From: Thermoflexales bacterium
GTDB taxonomy: Bacteria > Chloroflexota > Anaerolineae > J036 > Brachytrichaceae
NCBI GenBank assembly: GCA_017998555.1
Contig: JAGOCU010000089.1
Location: 1-7,977 of the forward strand
Direction of reading: 5' to 3'
Length of the DNA stretch: 7,977 nt
This document shows positions 5,701 to 7,977 of the stretch, in pieces (the stretch's first letter is position 1; the number at the start of each line of letters is the position of its first letter). The notes beneath the pieces were generated by a model that worked only from the letters and a program-made list of their open reading frames with translations, was not told the DNA's origin and did not search any database. The position numbers were made by a program, and so were the translations under genes.

Positions 5701-7977
5701 GAGCTTCCCGACCGTCTTCGATCCCGCTACCGGAACGCCGAGCGGGCCGCGCCACTGGCGGCCGTGGCACTTCCACCTCGGCCCGCGGGTCAGCGTGGAA
5801 CGTGATGCGGATATGTTCCCCGACCAGGATGCGCCCTTCACCAACCTGCGCCCGGCGGCCGACCAGAAGGACCTCGACAACTACGACGACGGCATCGCGC
5901 CGGGCGCGCTCGCCTTCCAGAACTGCCAGATCTCGACGTTCCCGGTCCAGGTCTTCATCGACCCGGCGGCCAGGACCTGGATGATCAGCACCACCCTGCA
6001 GGGCTATCTCAACGTGTGGCTCGACAGCAACCAGGATGGCGACTGGGACGACACGTACGATTGCTCCGGGACAGCCCAGGGCGCGTTTGCCCTCGACCAC
6101 ATCGCCATCAATCGGCCGATCAATCCGGCTTCGCTGGCGATTGGGATGAACACGATCTTCGTCACCACAGGACGCGTGCGCCGGCCCAACACCAACCCCG
6201 CCTGGATGCGCGTCACGCTGACGACGGTGCCCATCAGCCTGCCCCTGAGCGCGAGCCTGGGCGGCGGCATCGTCAACTACAGCGATGGGCGGGGCGAGAA
6301 CTACCGCCTGGGCGAGACCGAGGACTATCTGTATCGCGACCCGGCGGCCCAACCCAACGGGACAGTCGACGTGCAGATCACGAAGCACGGCGAGCAGGTG
6401 CGCTTCACCGGCGCGCCCATCACGCCCGGCCTCAACAGCCCCAACCCGAGCAGCGCGCTGTGCTGTCTGGACGACGACAGCGACGATGACGGCGTGCCGG
6501 ACACGGCCATCATCGTCTGGTCGATGGAGTTCAACAACAAGGGCACGGACACGACGACCAAGACCATCCGCATCCGGGAGAGCCCGACCCTCGCCTGGTC
6601 GGTGGCGCGCGCGGTGGTGATCGGGCCGAACGGGGTCCCGGAACCGGACGGCTTCACCGCCGATCGCAAGGGCTGGGATGGCACGATCAAGGGCAACGCC
6701 AACTATCGGATGCTGCTGGCGATGACCCGGACGGTGATGGCGGAGACGGAAATCGTCACCAATACGGTCGTCGTCAGCGCGACCGGGGACATCGACCTAA
6801 GCAACAACGATGCCAGCGCGGTCGTGGTCGTGCCAGGCGCGCTGCAGACGCCCGGGCTCACCGGCCCGGGAGACGGCACGATCTGCACGGGCACATTTAC
6901 GGTCACGGGCTGGGCCAGCCCTGGCGCGCTGGTGCGCCTGTTCGTGGACGGGGCCGAGATCCTCAGCGCCACGTCGCCGGTGTCGGGCATCTGGGCGCTC
7001 CCGGTGAGCGGACTGGCCAATGGCATGCGCATCCTCAGCGCGACCGCCCAGGCCGGCCTGATGGTGCTGGCGTCGGTTGACATGAAGGTCTTTGTCGATG
7101 ACAGCCTGGCCTACTCGCCACTCAGCCTGCGCTTCACCGATCCAGCCGGCATCTGGCATCGCCCGGTTGGACTGACCGGACGCACCGATGACGGCGGCTG
7201 GGCGCTCAGCCTGCATCCCTTCACCGCCTACACGATCACGGTGCGTTCGTGCTGCCAAAACGATCCAAACGCGGCGATCACGGTCAAGTTCGGCCCCACC
7301 GACACGGTCACGCTGACCGATCCGGATGCCGACGGCCTGTTCGAGGGCGTCTACACCACCGGCAATCGCACAACGTTGAATATGGTCATCTCGGTGACCT
7401 GCTTCGGCATCATCAAGAGCAGCGATGGCACGGTCCTGATCGATCCGTTCGGCTATGTCACCGACATCACCACCAGCGCGCTCTTGAGCGGCGCAACAGT
7501 GACCAACTACGAGCTGCAGGGCGCGCTCTACAACCCATGGAATGCCGCGGCCTACGGGCAGATCAATCCGCAAGTGACCCTGGCGGATGGTTTCTACAGC
7601 TTCTTCACTCCGCCCGGGACGTATCAAATCGGGGTAACCCGGGCCGGCTATCAGAGCCATCGCAGCGCCGATATCGTGGTCACCAACGCGCTGGTGCGCT
7701 ATGACGTGGCGCTCACACCGGTGCCGGCCGGCCCGGTCACGCACGAGGTCATGCTGCTCGAGAGCGGGCCTTTCCCACAGGTCGTGCGGGTGAAGCCCTC
7801 GAGCGTTGTCAAGTTCACCAACTGGACGGTGCGCGAGAGCCCGACCCGCTGCTGCCGCGGCGGCAAGCCGTATCGGCCCGAGGGGACGACCGCCTGGGAC
7901 AGCGGCATGCTGGCGCCGGGCGAGAGCTTCAGCGTGGTCTTCGACGAGCTCGGCGTGTTTGAGTATGACAGCGAGCT
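2615..7977 (+). CDS. Giant secreted multidomain GEVED/DUF11 protein, 3' end beyond the window
   Basis: The frame stays open for 1787 codons to the window edge. GGAGG at 2602-2606 supports this start. Domains read by eye: signal peptide 1-31; N-terminal beta-sandwich-like domain about 41-195, ending ELWIDDLCF; GEVED-type repeats 210-454 and 469-706, joined by nine prolines; DUF11 716-848; unassigned beta-rich region 849-1005 with the calcium-loop-like DVDGDGTFD (956-964); third GEVED-type repeat 1006-1241; DUF11-like region about 1245-1410 with an acidic DDDSDDDGVPD loop (1286-1296); Ig-like domain about 1414-1492; carboxypeptidase-regulatory-like domain about 1605-1702; cupredoxin-like start from 1710. 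Such proteins are generally exported and serve as surface, adhesion or envelope components. Adhesion or ligand binding is inference, and no catalytic domain is visible. The C-terminal anchor, if any, lies outside. Strong GC bias at third positions supports this frame over the long antisense frames. Confidence 0.93.
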   Translation, partial: MNVNKSIRVFIAVGIALLGTGAQPVAPSALAGSPGGGLVGCMTFTPPPNGPFSVGDSYSESGLTLTGSPFHLSDGSGTSLGRASKSDSSHAGGSPPEMQLNNITVETSTVSLSLNFTKIEWKYAERGGNINLSINGELANFENFADMNGALLGGVHVAVTGGNGQDNGEVTLYGEISSFGIGGQELWIDDLCFTDAVDPIGNQPINTKSDLGDAPDSANHFGSPYANTAYAFPATVLGKFPSTFDPATAPPAQGQGPKHLSTAHMWLGAAVTAENEADQPPDSDGFTNILNGGADLADMDRADDGWLNRYTAVFTDCETTELVVRVTRSSMPLPPTMGNLFLNVWFDGMGNQPLLPSDGDWQDLKDCPNGTGVPAFAREWIVRDAPIPMIPTNSAQVFTITTNLVPNNSPTLTHWLRFSLSEQQAITRTSADDADGRGPVNGFRMGETEDYLYESPPPPPPPPPAGKTDLGDAPDNTNHWGSANTAYTFPALTPGRYPTVWNSGVALDPSGPIHQNSAIEGILGMNITREDEADLGPDADVVNNIKTGGIDSANYDQADDGWLNPGAPFPNCATTTLKVRVRKGPAAVMPTMILNVFFDGNRDGDWNDIGQCPPDAAGVAQRSNEWIVQNWVVNMTGIPLGGFFDYTVPTRLILNSAPTLTHWVRFTLSDGPAVLDTALIPARADGRGPLQPGFFKNGETEDYIIEGQNPQGQPGVLTIDKSVINPFGANTAGKIITYVIELQHTGGTLAASTTLTDPLPAQVIPVGLPVVSNPIPSAGPLVASLAGNLITWNGWINPGGKIRIEQPVRVKPCFGAGPRTITNRAYALQTATAGGGVIADQVDIDEFCLNGVAWGGGITYTTQLATPYVLPGDIMIVRAIYTNTTNIPIPLRVSLNGLPPGQPRFLAPEKPDVELDRCPGPDAERVVVPPNGSAQRVYSVRVPNGRPLDIWTQPGDVDGDGTFDAALRMSFFDIFTEVNLASNPDAELSQFACRATTVSANYAQTDLGDAPDGSNHPAAGMSAYPAIPASFPTVFDPATGTPSGPRHWRPWHFHLGPRVSVERDADMFPDQDAPFTNLRPAADQKDLDNYDDGIAPGALAFQNCQISTFPVQVFIDPAARTWMISTTLQGYLNVWLDSNQDGDWDDTYDCSGTAQGAFALDHIAINRPINPASLAIGMNTIFVTTGRVRRPNTNPAWMRVTLTTVPISLPLSASLGGGIVNYSDGRGENYRLGETEDYLYRDPAAQPNGTVDVQITKHGEQVRFTGAPITPGLNSPNPSSALCCLDDDSDDDGVPDTAIIVWSMEFNNKGTDTTTKTIRIRESPTLAWSVARAVVIGPNGVPEPDGFTADRKGWDGTIKGNANYRMLLAMTRTVMAETEIVTNTVVVSATGDIDLSNNDASAVVVVPGALQTPGLTGPGDGTICTGTFTVTGWASPGALVRLFVDGAEILSATSPVSGIWALPVSGLANGMRILSATAQAGLMVLASVDMKVFVDDSLAYSPLSLRFTDPAGIWHRPVGLTGRTDDGGWALSLHPFTAYTITVRSCCQNDPNAAITVKFGPTDTVTLTDPDADGLFEGVYTTGNRTTLNMVISVTCFGIIKSSDGTVLIDPFGYVTDITTSALLSGATVTNYELQGALYNPWNAAAYGQINPQVTLADGFYSFFTPPGTYQIGVTRAGYQSHRSADIVVTNALVRYDVALTPVPAGPVTHEVMLLESGPFPQVVRVKPSSVVKFTNWTVRESPTRCCRGGKPYRPEGTTAWDSGMLAPGESFSVVFDELGVFEYDSE
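3242..3976 (+). repeat. GEVED-type protein repeat 1
   Basis: Residues 210-454 of the giant protein run from DLGDAPDSANH to GETEDYLYE, the opening and closing signatures of GEVED-type extracellular modules. Inside are ADDGWLN, a WFDG motif followed by DGDW, and LTHWLRFSLS. C317 and C367 sit at positions that are also cysteine in the other two repeats. The domain call rests on recognised motifs, not a profile search. Confidence 0.8.
3980..4006 (+). other. Nine-proline linker between GEVED repeats 1 and 2
   Basis: Nine consecutive proline codons (residues 456-464), seven CCG and two CCC, form a CCG-rich tract. A polyproline stretch acts as a stiff spacer between folded extracellular domains. 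In DNA it is a simple-sequence tract that can vary in length by slippage in multiples of three without breaking the frame. Confidence 0.85.
4019..4732 (+). repeat. GEVED-type protein repeat 2
   Basis: Residues 469-706 run from DLGDAPDNTNH to GETEDYIIE and include ADDGWLN, VFFDGNRDGDWND and LTHWVRFTLS, with paired C572 and C612. It resembles repeat 1 much more than repeat 3. Nucleotide identity includes a 19-base block (3913-3931 equals 4663-4681), which points to tandem duplication within the gene. Confidence 0.82.
4760..5158 (+). other. DUF11 domain of the giant protein
   Basis: Residues 716-848 begin VLTIDKSV and continue with ITYVIELQHTGG, LTDPLPAQV and ITWNGWINPGG. This is the usual pattern of DUF11, an Ig-like repeat of exported bacterial and archaeal proteins in which a strand starts with L-x-I-x-K and a later one with T-L-T-D-x-L-P. 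It links GEVED repeats 2 and 3 structurally. Confidence 0.8.
5630..6337 (+). repeat. GEVED-type protein repeat 3 (divergent)
   Basis: Residues 1006-1241 run from DLGDAPDGSNH to GETEDYLYR, with VWLDSNQDGDWDD in the middle and paired C1104 and C1150. The LTHW motif of repeats 1 and 2 is replaced by NPAWMRVTL, and the ADDGWLN motif by NYDDGIAPG. It is separated from repeat 2 by about 300 residues. It looks like an older duplicate. Confidence 0.78.
6854..7093 (+). other. Ig-like domain of the giant protein
   Basis: Residues about 1414-1493 contain the pattern FTVTGWASPGALVRLFVDG, a standard start of bacterial Ig-like modules (VTG-x-A-x-PGA-x-V-x-L), followed by alternating hydrophobic strands and WALPVSGLANG. 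The role is structural spacing or binding outside the cell. The following 100 residues look beta-rich but were not assigned. Confidence 0.55.
7427..7720 (+). other. Carboxypeptidase-regulatory-like domain
   Basis: Residues about 1605-1702 show the series IDPFGYVTD, LLSGATVTNYE, YGQINPQVTLADGFYSFFTPPG and YQIGVTRAGYQSHRS, ending DVALTPV. This matches the seven-strand CarboxypepD_reg-like fold common in secreted surface proteins, with G-x-V-x-D, G-A-x-V and the PPGTY-x-I-x-V-x-x-x-GY core. It probably acts as a rigid spacer. Confidence 0.7.
7742..7977 (+). other. Start of a cupredoxin-like domain
   Basis: Residues 1710-1787 read like a plastocyanin/azurin-type beta-barrel: HEVMLLESGPFPQVVRVKPSSVVKFTNWTV, then WDSGMLAPGESFSVVFDELGVFEYDS. 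The second stretch closely follows the usual DSG-x-L-x-PG-x-SFS-x-x-F-x-x-x-G-x-x-x-Y motif. In copper proteins a His normally follows the TNWT-like strand; here the segment reads ESPTRCCRGG with no His. The remaining ligands would lie beyond the window. Copper binding is therefore doubtful. Confidence 0.55.

Noticed and set aside
3794..6388. An 864-codon open frame on the - strand inside the giant gene
   Set aside because: It is antisense to a frame with strong third-position GC bias and recognisable domains. Its translation is a low-complexity mix rich in R, G, A, V and D with no recognisable domain, and it has no plausible start site. Long antisense frames are common opposite GC-rich genes.

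Overview
This is a high-GC bacterial window with three protein-coding genes, all on the + strand: an IS110-family transposase, a short-chain dehydrogenase and the first 5.36 kb of a very large secreted modular protein. The GC-rich third codon positions, the long chain of DUF11/GEVED/Ig-like/carboxypeptidase-regulatory-like domains and a dispersed repeat containing CTCAGGATG resemble environmental Chloroflexota. That assignment is a low-confidence inference from style, because no taxonomic marker gene is present.

Positions 1-1030 hold an insertion sequence of the IS110 family whose left end lies outside the window. The transposase (36-1013) keeps the DEDD residues of the RuvC-like domain and the C-terminal serine region. 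A perfect -35 hexamer (TTGACA, 1010-1015) overlaps its stop codon and points out of the element. The element seems to end at about 1028-1030, inside a copy of the CTCAGGATG repeat. About 1029-1390 is non-coding and made of diverged direct copies and nested inverted copies of that repeat. About 1391-1481 shows nothing recognisable. A purine/pyrimidine stem lies at 1482-1537.

A good sigma70-type promoter (1560-1587) leads into a classical SDR oxidoreductase gene (1641-2435). After its stop codon come a perfect 20-bp-arm hairpin (2454-2502) and a 14-bp palindrome (2505-2518). A second sigma70-type promoter (2525-2552) and a strong Shine-Dalgarno sequence precede the giant gene.

The giant gene (2615 to beyond 7977, at least 1787 residues) encodes, in order, a signal peptide, an N-terminal beta-sandwich-like domain, two tandem GEVED-type repeats joined by a nine-proline linker, a DUF11 domain, an unassigned region, a third GEVED-type repeat, a DUF11-like region, an Ig-like domain, a carboxypeptidase-regulatory-like domain and the start of a cupredoxin-like domain. 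It is most likely a cell-surface or secreted protein. The SDR and the giant gene have separate promoters and no visible functional link. The transposase is a mobile neighbour rather than a partner.
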